64,000 bases of DNA, taken from NCBI RefSeq assembly GCF_021184025.1, contig NZ_CP036537.1, positions 4,216,001-4,280,000 of the forward strand, in the 5' to 3' direction. The first letter of the stretch is position 1. The number at the start of each line of letters is the position of its first letter. The notes under the pieces are model-generated. The model had not been told where the DNA came from and searched no databases. It was given only the letters and a program-made list of their open reading frames with translations. The DNA is from Rhodopseudomonas boonkerdii (GTDB taxonomy: Bacteria; Pseudomonadota; Alphaproteobacteria; Rhizobiales; Xanthobacteraceae). A program made the translations under genes and the position numbers. Shown in pieces: positions 55,301 through 64,000 of the stretch.

Positions 55301-58300
55301 GCCGCCCCGGTCCGGGTACCATGCTTGATAGGTCGAAAGCGCCGCGGCATATTGGGCGATCTTGAAGCCGAGCGGTGTGTCGTCTGCGAGAAGTCCGCGC
55401 GCGCGGTTATACGCCGGATCGACCGGCGTCGCCGTGCCCGCAGTGTAGATACCGTAGAGTGACCCCATCCGGATATCACCGGCGGCGACCAGATCAAGGT
55501 CACCGGTGCCTGTGCGGACCACGCTGAAGGCGGAAGCGGCAGGCTGGTTCCCGGTGATAGCCATCTGACCACCACCGACGGTGCATAACGAGGGATCGAT
55601 ATCGCACCAAAACAGATCGTCGGGAGACACCGTTTCGCCCCCTGGATAACCCATGTAGTTGCCATCCACCCAAATGATGGAACCTCCAATAATCCCGGTG
55701 GTAAAATCGATCGTGTGATGCGTATCAGCGAGCTTGATCGCACCGCTGGACGCGGGATTGAGCGCACGCCGGTCCGCGGAACCAAGATCGGCGCCAGCGA
55801 CGAGCCGCATCGACCATGACGTCGCACCAGCGCCCAGCATCGGCGCCACCGCCCAGTTCTGTCCCTGCCTGCCGCCTGTCCGGCTGCGCAGATCGATCGA
55901 TTGACCGCCGGGCAACTTCACGTCCGTCATCGACGGAATCATCGACCCGGCCGCCAGCGCCAACGCTGCAGTCGATGTCATGTCCGACGGCAGTGGAACA
56001 CCCTTCGGCCAGATCAGCGCCGCGATATTGGCGGCGCTACGTAGCACCGTGCCAGCGCCAAGTTGCATGCCGGCGGTGAGCGTCACCGCATTCGGCAGGA
56101 TCGTGCCGGCGGCATAGGCTACGCTGCCATCGGCATAATAGATGGTCGCGCCAACGACGCTGCCGGCGGACAGGCCGAGAGGGCCTGCCAGGGTCGCCCT
56201 CACCGGCAGCACCGTGCCGGCCGAGACGTTGTTGTTGAATGGATCTGCCACAAGCGGGACGAACGCCGCCGGCAGATCATAATTGAGTGTCACACCTTTC
56301 TTGAACACCGTCCCGGCGTCGAGCGTGACGGCGATCGGAAGCACGAGATCGCCGCCGTAAAGCACCACGCCGTTGGTAAGCACCCAGCCATTGTCGTCTG
56401 GCGTGGCCGGCGGCGGCGCAAAGCCGTCATTGATGGAGCCGCGGATATTGAGATCGCCGGCCGCGCGGATGCTCAGCACGCCGGGTTCGCCATAGCCGCG
56501 CAATGCCGGATCGTTCCGGTTCGAGCCGAGGCCATAACGATAGTTGGACAAATCGAGATCGCCGGCGACGGTGAGATCGCCGTTCGGGTTGTCGGCGCTG
56601 ATCTTGCTGACGACCTCGACGCCCGGCCGCAGGCGATAGCTGCCGAGACCGGCAAGCCTGTTGCTCAGGGACGTATTGGCAAGCGCCGCACCGATAAAGG
56701 CGCTGCTGTCGCCGTCGATACCATCGAGATAGGCCTGCGTGATTTCCTGCGGCTTATGCCCTGTCACATCCGGCGCGCCGGCCAGCGGTGCATCGTCATA
56801 GATGCGGAAAGCATTGACTGCGATCGTCTTCGCACCAGCAACGCGTGGTGAACCGATCACGTTGACGGCGACATCGTTGGCGCCGTTGCCTGCGCTGTCG
56901 ACACCGCCCTGGCCGCCGCTGCCGCCGAGACGCCGTGCGTTGAGATCGAGCGTGCCGCGGGCAACGCCATCGTTCTGGCCGGGACCGCTTCCCATGGCGA
57001 CACCTGTGCCTGAGCGCAGGTCGAACGCCGCATTGCTGCCGAGCGTCAGCGTGCCCTGACGCGTCGTCAGGTCGATGATGGCCCGATTCGGTGCATCGAT
57101 GATCTTGCCGTAGCTGTCGAAGCGCATGCCGGTGCCGTGCGCATCGAGCGTGCCATTGACGGTGAGATCACCCATCGCCGCAAGGCGGATGCTGCCGACC
57201 TGGAAGCCGCTGGCGTCAATCATGCCGTTGACGATCAGATTGCCACCATCCAGCGTGATCTCGACATTGCGAGCCTTGACCTCATCGCCGACGACCAGAT
57301 CGCCCTGCTTGATCTGGAATTTGCGTGCGCCGAACACACCGCCGGCGGTGAGACGCGCGTTCAATCCCGCAAAGTCGGCGAGCGTCTGCCCGCGCACCGT
57401 CAGCTCGGCCGCATCGTAAGGCACCATCGTCCCGCCGGCGTCGTAGAGGCCCGTTGCGCTGCCCAGGATTACGCCGCCAAGCGCGACATGACCGGCACCG
57501 GCACCAAGCGCCGTCGCAACCATCGTACCACCGCGATTGTACTGTGCGCTGAGGTCGATGACCGATCCCGCCGCCTGTGTGATACTGCCCGCGCTGCTGG
57601 TGAGTACCAGATCGCCGCCCCAGCTATATTTGGTGACATCAAACATCTGCACCGCACGACCCGACAGATCGATGTTCGAACTATTGCCGAGCGCGATGTC
57701 GCCGGTTGCAGTCAGAACGAGCTTGCCCGACGGCAGCACCACATGGGTATCGACCGTGACATTGGCGCCCGTCAATTTGAGCTGGGCGCCGAGCGCATCG
57801 ATCCTCGGCGCTGCCGCGCCATTCCCTCCGGCAACGACGACATCGCCGCCGGCCGTGATCGTGTTGATCGATCCGGACTCGCCGGTGAACAGCGGCGTCG
57901 TGAAGGTCAGATTGCCGCCGGTGTATTGATAGCCGGTCGCTGGCGTATAGGCGCCCTGCGCGTGATAAACACCGAGCGTGCTCTTGCCGGTTGCGGTGAT
58001 GCGTTCGCCGGCGGCGATGCTGACTTCCGTGAAGCCAAGCGCGAGACGGTTGTCGGTGACGGTGCTGCTCGGCCGGGAATTCGGCGCGGAACCGAACACA
58101 AGGCGCTGCGCCGCGATGTCGAGCTTGCCATCTCCAAGAATGTTCGCCATCGCCGCGCCGGGCGCGGCCTCCGAACCGGTCCAGATGAATTCGCCAGCCC
58201 GGATCCTCGCCACGTCGCCCGATGCGCCATAGCCGTAAATCGCGGGCGTGCCGAGCACCAGACGTCCGACCTTCGACGCGTCGAGGGTTACCGAGCCAAA

Positions 58301-61300
58301 GATGTTCACCGCATCGCGCGCATTGAGCACCAGCGTTTCCAGTGCCGGCGCGCCGGTCGCGGTATTGCCCGCGAGCAGTTGCGCCAGCAGGCCCTGATTG
58401 AGCGCGAGGCCCGTGGGCAGATGACCCGCGGCCGCGGCGGCTGAGAGACTCGCCTCCTCGCCGAGATTGACCGCCGACATCGCGAGCACGAGGTTCCGCG
58501 TGCCGTAGGACACGTTGCTGGCGATGGTGAGCGCGCCGGATGTCGAAGCGGCGATGGTGCCTTCCGACACCAGCGTCGTGGTGCGATTGCAGTCCACGGT
58601 GATGCAGGCGCCGACCGTGATATTGGCATTATTGGTGGTCGTCGATGTTTGCAGCAGGTTGATCCAGCCGTTGGAAAGCGCAAGAACGCCGTTCTCGGCA
58701 ACGAAGACAAACCCGTCGCTGGAATCATAGCTGGCGCGGCCGCGGCCAATCGTGCTGATCGACGCCCCCTCCTCGATCGTGACACTGCCGGCCAGGACCA
58801 CCTCCGCCGCTGCCAGGTGAGCGCCACTACGCAGGATGAGGCTCCTGTTGTAGCCGCCCTGAATCATGGCAAAGCGGCCCGCTACACCGTAGTTCGTGGA
58901 GATTAAGCCGTTCAGCACCAAACGCGGCGCATTGAGCTTGCTGAGTTCGTCGGCATAGACGGATGCGTAAAATCGTATGGCAGGATCGGCACTCTGGCCG
59001 GGAGCAAGGATTTCGCCGACATCGCGCACATTGACGGTCCCGTTGAAGCCATCGCTGCCGGAAACAGGATCCATGCGCAGATCACCGTTGAAGCGCAATT
59101 GCGAGCGGCCGTCGGCAACGGCCGGTTTCGCCATCAGAATATCCAATGTTTGCGCATCGATTGTCAGCATGGCGCGCGGCACGCCGACGCGGGCGGCGTC
59201 CGCAAGCACGAAGGCATTGTAGTCCATCTCGTTGTAGGACGAATGCGCGCGCACGGTATCGGCCGGCGTGATCGTCACCCGATTGGGCAGCGACGCACGA
59301 ACGGATGTGTTGGCGATGCCGAGGGTGCCTATCGTCACATAGGAGCCGTTGCCGATCGCCATCGCGCTCGTCAGGGACGTAGCGCTCGCAAGGCTCGTCT
59401 GGCTCCCTGCACCGATCTCCACACGGAATGCACCGGGCAATAGCGCGTAGCTCGACGGCATCAGCATATAGGTGCCGGCCGGCAGACCCGGCACACCATC
59501 GGGAACAGTGATTTGCTGACCGATCGGCGGCGCACCAAAGCCCGTGTCCTGCACTACCGGCGCATAGGCCCCCGCGCGGCTCGGCACGATCGCATAGACC
59601 GCATTGCCCTTGCTGCTGTAGCCGTAACCGGGATTGGCGTTGACCAAAGGTGTGGCCAGGATATCGACTGAACCGCCGCGGCCCGACACGAAGCCCGCAC
59701 CGGCGAGTTCGCCGCCACCAGACAGATCGAGAACCGCGCCGGCCTCAACGTTCAGATGGGTGGTCGAAAGCCGAATCCCGCGCCTGACTTGATCGCCGGC
59801 CATACCGCCGACGCCGTTGAGCACGATGGCGGCCCCATTGTAGCGATAAACAAGACCATCGACTGTGCCGCCATAGGGCATCACAAGTCCGGCACCGCTC
59901 ACAGAGGTGATGCTGCCCGGCAGGAGATTGACCGCATCGGCCTGCGCCTGACCGCCACGATCTATCGTGCCGAGTTGCAGCGCGCCAAACGGCGCGCGCA
60001 CGACGCCGCCCTGATTGACCGTTTCCGCGCCGAGATAAAGCAATCCAAAGGCCGAATACGGCATGTCGGGGATCGCGTCGCCATATCTTCGGATGGTGAG
60101 CACACTGCCGGACAGGAAATTGCCGCCATCGGTGTGTCCGGCGACGATCTGCGCGCTAACCCCGGTTGCCGGATAGATTTGTGCGGCGGTCAACCTAATA
60201 TCCCGGAGCGTAGCGAGTTCGGTGGTGACAGCGCCTGACAAGCCGCGCCCCGGCGTGCCGGACAGCAGACGGACATCACCGTGGCTGGTGAGATCGAGCA
60301 GCGCGAAGCCGCGGCGATCCACAGTGTAGAATGACGTCTTGGTGTCGATGTCCTTGCGCGCACCAAAGCCAACGCGATCGCGGAGGTCGATCAGATCGGC
60401 GGTGATGGAGAAGACGCCGTCGCTTTCCTGCTGCGACGGACCGTCCCTCCAAGTCACCGCGGGAAAGATGACCCCAGCTTCGCCGAGGCGAATGGTGCCA
60501 GCTAGCCGCACATAGGGTGCGGCTAGCGACACTTGCGAGTTCACCGCTGCGCTCTCACTGAGAGCAAATGTGCCGGCATAAAGACGCAGACTCTGGTTCA
60601 GAGCAAGCATGACGTTGCCATCGAAGGATAGCGGCCCATCAGCCAGCAGCGAGAGATTACCGAAACCGCCCCGCTGGACGCGATCGGTGCCGAGCCGTGC
60701 GGTACCGACTACAAGACCGGCCTTGGCCTCCGCCATCGATGCCGCACCTGCGATTGGGCTATCACCCTGGACATTAGCGATAACGAACTCACGATGCCGC
60801 AACACATCCCCGGATGTTGTCAGCGTTGGATACGCCGCCGTTTCCAGCGCCAGCCCCAGCGTTCCGCCGGCCGCGTTTGCGCCGCCGGCCGCTGCCCGCA
60901 GCGTGCCGTCGAGATAAAGCCCGACGCTGGACTTGATCACGATGGTGCCGCCATCGCTGGTGACGTTGAGCGGCGCGCTGTTTTTCGCAAGGTCGGATAG
61001 TGGAATATCGAGCACGGCACTCGTGCCCGACGCATCGAGCACCGCACCGGGGCGGATCACGACAAAGGCGTGCGGCGCGTCGGCTTCGCCCTTTTCTTCC
61101 CAATCCATCGCGCCACCGATCAGGATCGAGCCGCCCTTGCCGACAACGCCATAGATCTGGCCGCGTGTATTGGTCGCCGTCACGGCAAGCGCCGCGACAT
61201 CGAGCACGGCGCGTTCGCCAATCCAGATCAGACCGGCTGTGTTTGTCGCACCACTTCTCCCCGTCAGGGTAATGGTGCCGCCTGGGGCGGTCAGCGTGCC

Positions 61301-64000
61301 ATCGATGGTGAAATCCGTTCCTTGCAGACTGATCGATTGACCGGCATCGACTTTGATCGCAGCGCTCGCACGAATATCGATCGGCCCGTTTGCCGACATC
61401 AACGCGGCTTCACCGACCGCAGAGCGCAAGATCAGGCTCGCGCCACCGCGCTGGATCAGACGGTTATTAGCCGCATCTTCCATCCACTGCGGCGGCGTCC
61501 ATACGCTCAAGCCGCGCGCGGGATCCGCACCAGTGACTGTCGTGAAGGCTGTCTCCGTGAACCGATAGACAGGCATCGTCACGTCGAGCCCGGCGCCTTC
61601 TATCACCACTAGACCATGACGGCCGTTGACGTCGTAATTGGAGAAGCCGGATTGGAAAAGCGATGTATCAACTTTCAGCGTCGGCGCGACAGCCACCGAC
61701 GAATTGAAGGTCGTTCCGGCTGCCAGCCGCGTCCCGGATGAAACCATGAAGTCGACCGGCGATGCGTTACCTGCCGCCACCGTAACGGTTTTGTTATAGA
61801 TCGGGATGCCGCTCGGGAATGCGTCGCCAGGCACGATATAGGATGACGCAAACGCGCCCTGTGAAATAGAAACTACAGTTCCCGCCGGAATCACCGGAAG
61901 GCCATTCCCTCTGATGATGTTGGGATCACCAGTCCTGTGAATGCTATAGTCATTCTGGTTGATCCTATAATAGCCGCCCGGCACAAAAATGGTGTAATCG
62001 ATTTTCCCTGTTGCCGGACGCGACGGAATCCAATCGGCAGCGAGCGTTTCGTCGCGGAGGGCTACGTTGCTCGTGCCGATCGTCTCGCCGGGCTTCGCAA
62101 CAGTGGTGACGTAGCTGTAATCGACCGGCAGGACATCGCCAGCCTTGACCTGATAATCCTGCAACAGCACCAGATCGGTCGGTGCCTTCTCACCCGCGCC
62201 GAGAACACCGTCATTGGCGAGTAGTTTGCCGCCGATCCCGATCGCCGTTCCGGATTCGATCCGGAGCGTGCCTCCACCGGTCACGCCGTAGCCGCGGATG
62301 TTGCCATCGAGGGTCAGGAGGCCGTTGACCTGGACCTGGGAGATCTCCTGGTCCGCGATCAGGGTGACATCACCACCCTTACCGCCCCTGGTCTTGCCGT
62401 TGGCGAGGATCGCGCCGCCCGACGAGACATCGATCACACTGCCGGTCTTCAGCGTCACGTCATGGGTCGATTTCAGGGTGACCGTGCCGCCGTTCAGATA
62501 AGCCAGCTTGTTGCTGTCATCCCTGTTCAGCAGTGCGTTGACCCACAATCCGCGCAGATCGAGCGTCACACCGTCATGCAGGGCGATCGACGACGCGCCG
62601 TTCTTGAGCAATGTCTGCGAAGCGCCACGATCGCCACCGCCCTTGAAGTAGTTGTCCACGGTGAGCGAGCCGCCGCGCGCGGTCACATCGGCCTTGATAT
62701 CGACCACCGCCGCGTTGAGATTGATCCGGCCGCCCTCGGCCACGGTCAGCGCACGTTCGATGGTGATCGTCTCGGTCGTGCCGATATCGAGCCCGCCCAG
62801 ATGCAGCTTATTGATGTGGGGGACGTCGAACCAGGCGGTGTCCTTACGGGCCAACGGCAGCGCATCTGTGGCGGACATCCCGGCGGTGATATCGGCAATA
62901 TCGCCGAATCGGACATCCGATGCGTGCAGGCCGGCGCCGCCGACCACAGCGCCATAACGGCCGAGGCCGAGCGTGCCTTCCAGCGGCGCGGCATTCTGCA
63001 CCTGCTTGTAGCCATCGGCGACATTGGCGGCGCGCACCGAGGTCTGGCGCGCGCCCTTGACGACATCGGCGATGATGTCGGCTTCCATGAGCGCGGTCGG
63101 CGTCGACAGGTTGAGGCGGCCGGCATCGCGGCCGACCGTGTAGCCGTCCTCCCAGCGCCGCGACGTGGTGCGGTCGAAGATCGAGGTCCACACTTCGGTG
63201 AGCTGGTCGGAGACCTTGCCCTGGATGTTGTGCGTGCGCACGAAGCCGCCGGCTGCGGCAATAAGCTTCATGTCGGCCGGGGCGGTATCGAAGCTGTAGA
63301 TGCGACCGTCGGTGCCGATCAGCTTGCTGGAATAGATCCAGCCGCCATCGTAGTTCACCGAGCCGCCGGCGATGTTGAATTTCGCACCTTGCTGCGCGAC
63401 GACCTCCGGCCCCGCCAGCGTGATGGTGCCGCCGACCGCGGCCCATTCGCCGATGGTGTGCGCGGCATTGGCGAGATAGCCGCCGACTTCCAGAAGCCCG
63501 CCTTTGGTGTAGTAGCGGTCACCGGGATAGCCGCCGGTGCCGGCGGCGACGAAGACGAGATCGCGGATGTCGATCCACACATTCTTGCTGATCAGCGCGC
63601 CGCTGTCGCGATTGACCGGACTGTCGCGCAGCTCGTTGCCCTGGACATTGACCTGCACCTGATTGGCCGACATCGGCCGCACCGCGCCCTGCACGCCGGA
63701 GACATCGATGACGGAGCCGGCCCCGGCGAACACGCGCGTGCCGGCGCTGACCGCGATCTGGCCGCCTTGCGCCGCGGTGTAGGAACCGCTCCTGAAGTCG
63801 ACCAGACCGCCGGTGACGATCTCGATGCGTGACTGGTCGCGGCGATCCGTCAGCACCGACAGATTGTCGAACTGCGCAAGGGCCAGCAGGTTCAGCCCCG
63901 ACGCGGCGATCAGCACATCGCGCTGCGCGTTGAGCGCAGTATCCTTGGAATCCAGTTCCGGCGTGATCGCACTGACGCTCCTGCCCGTCATGGTGACGCC
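52394..64000 (-). CDS. filamentous haemagglutinin-like giant surface protein (5' end outside the window)
   Basis: More than 3,865 codons of one open frame that runs off the right edge; the ATG at 63991 is only an internal methionine. The sequence is a long beta-helix type: repeats such as GGTLRIESGTAIGIGGKL, AGRDIVGAGL and GDLVLGG, glycine-, alanine- and asparagine-rich, with almost no cysteine. The C-terminal part (about 54100-52700 bp) resembles the DUF3739 end of filamentous haemagglutinin family proteins, with AGEAGIRVSGNVNLAA followed by a charged tail. Such proteins are exported by two-partner secretion and act in adhesion or biofilm. The TPS signal domain and the TpsB transporter are not in the window. 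Confidence 0.88.
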   Translation of the reverse strand, partial: GVTMTGRSVSAITPELDSKDTALNAQRDVLIAASGLNLLALAQFDNLSVLTDRRDQSRIEIVTGGLVDFRSGSYTAAQGGQIAVSAGTRVFAGAGSVIDVSGVQGAVRPMSANQVQVNVQGNELRDSPVNRDSGALISKNVWIDIRDLVFVAAGTGGYPGDRYYTKGGLLEVGGYLANAAHTIGEWAAVGGTITLAGPEVVAQQGAKFNIAGGSVNYDGGWIYSSKLIGTDGRIYSFDTAPADMKLIAAAGGFVRTHNIQGKVSDQLTEVWTSIFDRTTSRRWEDGYTVGRDAGRLNLSTPTALMEADIIADVVKGARQTSVRAANVADGYKQVQNAAPLEGTLGLGRYGAVVGGAGLHASDVRFGDIADITAGMSATDALPLARKDTAWFDVPHINKLHLGGLDIGTTETITIERALTVAEGGRINLNAAVVDIKADVTARGGSLTVDNYFKGGGDRGASQTLLKNGASSIALHDGVTLDLRGLWVNALLNRDDSNKLAYLNGGTVTLKSTHDVTLKTGSVIDVSSGGAILANGKTRGGKGGDVTLIADQEISQVQVNGLLTLDGNIRGYGVTGGGTLRIESGTAIGIGGKLLANDGVLGAGEKAPTDLVLLQDYQVKAGDVLPVDYSYVTTVAKPGETIGTSNVALRDETLAADWIPSRPATGKIDYTIFVPGGYYRINQNDYSIHRTGDPNIIRGNGLPVIPAGTVVSISQGAFASSYIVPGDAFPSGIPIYNKTVTVAAGNASPVDFMVSSGTRLAAGTTFNSSVAVAPTLKVDTSLFQSGFSNYDVNGRHGLVVIEGAGLDVTMPVYRFTETAFTTVTGADPARGLSVWTPPQWMEDAANNRLIQRGGASLILRSAVGEAALMSANGPIDIRASAAIKVDAGQSISLQGTDFTIDGTLTAPGGTITLTGRSGATNTAGLIWIGERAVLDVAALAVTATNTRGQIYGVVGKGGSILIGGAMDWEEKGEADAPHAFVVIRPGAVLDASGTSAVLDIPLSDLAKNSAPLNVTSDGGTIVIKSSVGLYLDGTLRAAAGGANAAGGTLGLALETAAYPTLTTSGDVLRHREFVIANVQGDSPIAGAASMAEAKAGLVVGTARLGTDRVQRGGFGNLSLLADGPLSFDGNVMLALNQSLRLYAGTFALSESAAVNSQVSLAAPYVRLAGTIRLGEAGVIFPAVTWRDGPSQQESDGVFSITADLIDLRDRVGFGARKDIDTKTSFYTVDRRGFALLDLTSHGDVRLLSGTPGRGLSGAVTTELATLRDIRLTAAQIYPATGVSAQIVAGHTDGGNFLSGSVLTIRRYGDAIPDMPYSAFGLLYLGAETVNQGGVVRAPFGALQLGTIDRGGQAQADAVNLLPGSITSVSGAGLVMPYGGTVDGLVYRYNGAAIVLNGVGGMAGDQVRRGIRLSTTHLNVEAGAVLDLSGGGELAGAGFVSGRGGSVDILATPLVNANPGYGYSSKGNAVYAIVPSRAGAYAPVVQDTGFGAPPIGQQITVPDGVPGLPAGTYMLMPSSYALLPGAFRVEIGAGSQTSLASATSLTSAMAIGNGSYVTIGTLGIANTSVRASLPNRVTITPADTVRAHSSYNEMDYNAFVLADAARVGVPRAMLTIDAQTLDILMAKPAVADGRSQLRFNGDLRMDPVSGSDGFNGTVNVRDVGEILAPGQSADPAIRFYASVYADELSKLNAPRLVLNGLISTNYGVAGRFAMIQGGYNRSLILRSGAHLAAAEVVLAGSVTIEEGASISTIGRGRASYDSSDGFVFVAENGVLALSNGWINLLQTSTTTNNANITVGACITVDCNRTTTLVSEGTIAASTSGALTIASNVSYGTRNLVLAMSAVNLGEEASLSAAAAAGHLPTGLALNQGLLAQLLAGNTATGAPALETLVLNARDAVNIFGSVTLDASKVGRLVLGTPAIYGYGASGDVARIRAGEFIWTGSEAAPGAAMANILGDGKLDIAAQRLVFGSAPNSRPSSTVTDNRLALGFTEVSIAAGERITATGKSTLGVYHAQGAYTPATGYQYTGGNLTFTTPLFTGESGSINTITAGGDVVVAGGNGAAAPRIDALGAQLKLTGANVTVDTHVVLPSGKLVLTATGDIALGNSSNIDLSGRAVQMFDVTKYSWGGDLVLTSSAGSITQAAGSVIDLSAQYNRGGTMVATALGAGAGHVALGGVILGSATGLYDAGGTMVPYDAAELTVRGQTLADFAGLNARLTAGGVFGARKFQIKQGDLVVGDEVKARNVEITLDGGNLIVNGMIDASGFQVGSIRLAAMGDLTVNGTLDAHGTGMRFDSYGKIIDAPNRAIIDLTTRQGTLTLGSNAAFDLRSGTGVAMGSGPGQNDGVARGTLDLNARRLGGSGGQGGVDSAGNGANDVAVNVIGSPRVAGAKTIAVNAFRIYDDAPLAGAPDVTGHKPQEITQAYLDGIDGDSSAFIGAALANTSLSNRLAGLGSYRLRPGVEVVSKISADNPNGDLTVAGDLDLSNYRYGLGSNRNDPALRGYGEPGVLSIRAAGDLNIRGSINDGFAPPPATPDDNGWVLTNGVVLYGGDLVLPIAVTLDAGTVFKKGVTLNYDLPAAFVPLVADPFNNNVSAGTVLPVRATLAGPLGLSAGSVVGATIYYADGSVAYAAGTILPNAVTLTAGMQLGAGTVLRSAANIAALIWPKGVPLPSDMTSTAALALAAGSMIPSMTDVKLPGGQSIDLRSRTGGRQGQNWAVAPMLGAGATSWSMRLVAGADLGSADRRALNPASSGAIKLADTHHTIDFTTGIIGGSIIWVDGNYMGYPGGETVSPDDLFWCDIDPSLCTVGGGQMAITGNQPAASAFSVVRTGTGDLDLVAAGDIRMGSLYGIYTAGTATPVDPAYNRARGLLADDTPLGFKIAQYAAALSTYQAWYPDRGGNVLIAAGGDLVGDITQGVGPTSVITGNWLWRQGTGTTAVDATIPTSWWINFGTYTANTAADRPDLLGFTGIGALGGGNVAIRVGGEAGTINLRGGQGLLGAHRSQGLVVAVGSSGRVGADGSLTLTGGGDIDMRIAGALNPNLALTNSTEIHALPGALVNLRGGLHVAAESIGGIKLIYRSGGGLNDAFDPRGIDPFTASSSDARSGVTLVPGDSAVYLETLGDLVLGGAGDPGRSQSPNRSAFSSGGANDRGQSWFTLWTDHTAINLISAGGNLTPTTSSSEDPFRNSDQNAADGSFTYPSILRAATFGGSIYYGVNALSYMRSNPPDPLFFVTLAPSAHGSLEMLARDSIYGGQYSFSLSGSGIALPTPFNPAFMGENVDGLGRVKVTNGSPSGVIDLSDNNAALSLFFFGPNSAAFNLARALDAAPIRFYAREGDVVGLRTGETLTFGNNISTWYNAAAPVVVRAGRDIVGAGLAPGVTTTSAILGWRSRGNLIVHSNPDDVSIISAGRDIVYANFDVAGPGVLEVSAGRNLYQADKGAITSVGPVANDDKRRGADVVMLAGVGTAGPDYDAFAARYLDPANLAVSGTPLAEQSGKVAKTYEKDLMSWLKERYGFSGSEVAARAYFDSLTPEQRNIFLREVYFAELTAGGREYNDQNSSRHGSYLRGRNAIAALFPNDAAYGGDITMFGGSGVRTQSGGDIQMFTPGGRTVIGVEGQVPPASAGLVTQGSGDIQLYSKGSILLGLSRIMTTFGGNIIAWSAEGDINAGRGSKTTVIYTPPKRVYDNYGGVILSSQVPSSGAGIATLNPIAEVAAGDVDLIAPLGTIDAGEAGIRVSGNVNLAALQIINAANIQVQGTSAGIPTVQAPSISAALSTSNAAAASQQTATPTQGSGNAQPSVIIVEVLGYGGGSGEEDDRKREQLRTEPRDERRTQNPNSPVQILGAGKLDQAAMDQFTAEERQRLVQ

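Noticed and set aside
57137..58444. Plus-strand 435-codon frame
   Set aside because: Antisense to the haemagglutinin-like gene; no motif or ribosome site.

Overview
The window is high-GC alphaproteobacterial DNA, most likely from a Bradyrhizobium/Rhodopseudomonas/Afipia-type member of the Nitrobacteraceae. The evidence is the codon bias, which opens long antisense reading frames opposite most genes, the density of periplasmic-binding-protein transporters, the molybdenum hydroxylases and the palindromic repeat families. This placement is inference; no rRNA or marker gene is present. I saw no tRNA, rRNA, CRISPR array, integrase, transposase or phage gene. The window reads as a chromosomal catabolic region, ending in a giant surface-protein gene.

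Layout. (1) 1-2.9 kb: an IlvD/Edd-family dehydratase and a GreA/GreB-type factor on the plus strand, flanked by palindromic repeats. (2) 2.9-16.1 kb, minus strand: a diheme cytochrome c with a two-subunit molybdenum hydroxylase of the isoquinoline 1-oxidoreductase type; an exported protein of unknown function; tricarballylate-dehydrogenase-like tcuA/tcuB with an IclR regulator; a 3-hydroxyisobutyrate-dehydrogenase-like enzyme; a branched-chain-type binding protein; an alpha/beta hydrolase; a small SCP2-like protein with a TTG start; and a TctC-type receptor. A divergent aldehyde dehydrogenase follows. (3) 17.9-19.2 kb: a small conserved protein divergent from a LysR regulator. (4) 19.3-28.9 kb: a minus-strand operon for a three-subunit molybdenum hydroxylase, a complete Liv-type ABC transporter and a CoxG-like protein. 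It is divergent from a TetR regulator, with two identical operator-like palindromes between them. (5) 28.9-41.7 kb: a minus-strand operon for a dipeptide-type ABC transporter, an acyl-CoA synthetase, a single-chain biotin-dependent acyl-CoA carboxylase and a hot-dog hydratase-like protein, divergent from a GntR regulator. (6) 41.8-51.9 kb: a tight eight-gene operon (second dipeptide-type transporter, AtzG/HpxX-like, AtzE/HpxY-like, HpxZ/AtzH-like, GntR) divergent from an AtzF-type allophanate hydrolase. (7) 51.9-52.4 kb: a repeat-bearing spacer. (8) 52.4 kb to the window edge: more than 3,860 codons of a filamentous-haemagglutinin-like protein whose N-terminus lies outside the window.

How the genes work together. 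Units 4, 5 and 6 each pair an uptake system with enzymes that could start breakdown of the imported compound, and each has a divergent promoter with a palindrome. Unit 4 suggests uptake then hydroxylation. Unit 5 suggests uptake, CoA activation, carboxylation and hydration. Unit 6 suggests uptake of a ureido or biuret-like compound, then deamination and allophanate hydrolysis. The substrates cannot be read from the sequence. Unit 5 is the best candidate for an undescribed pathway.
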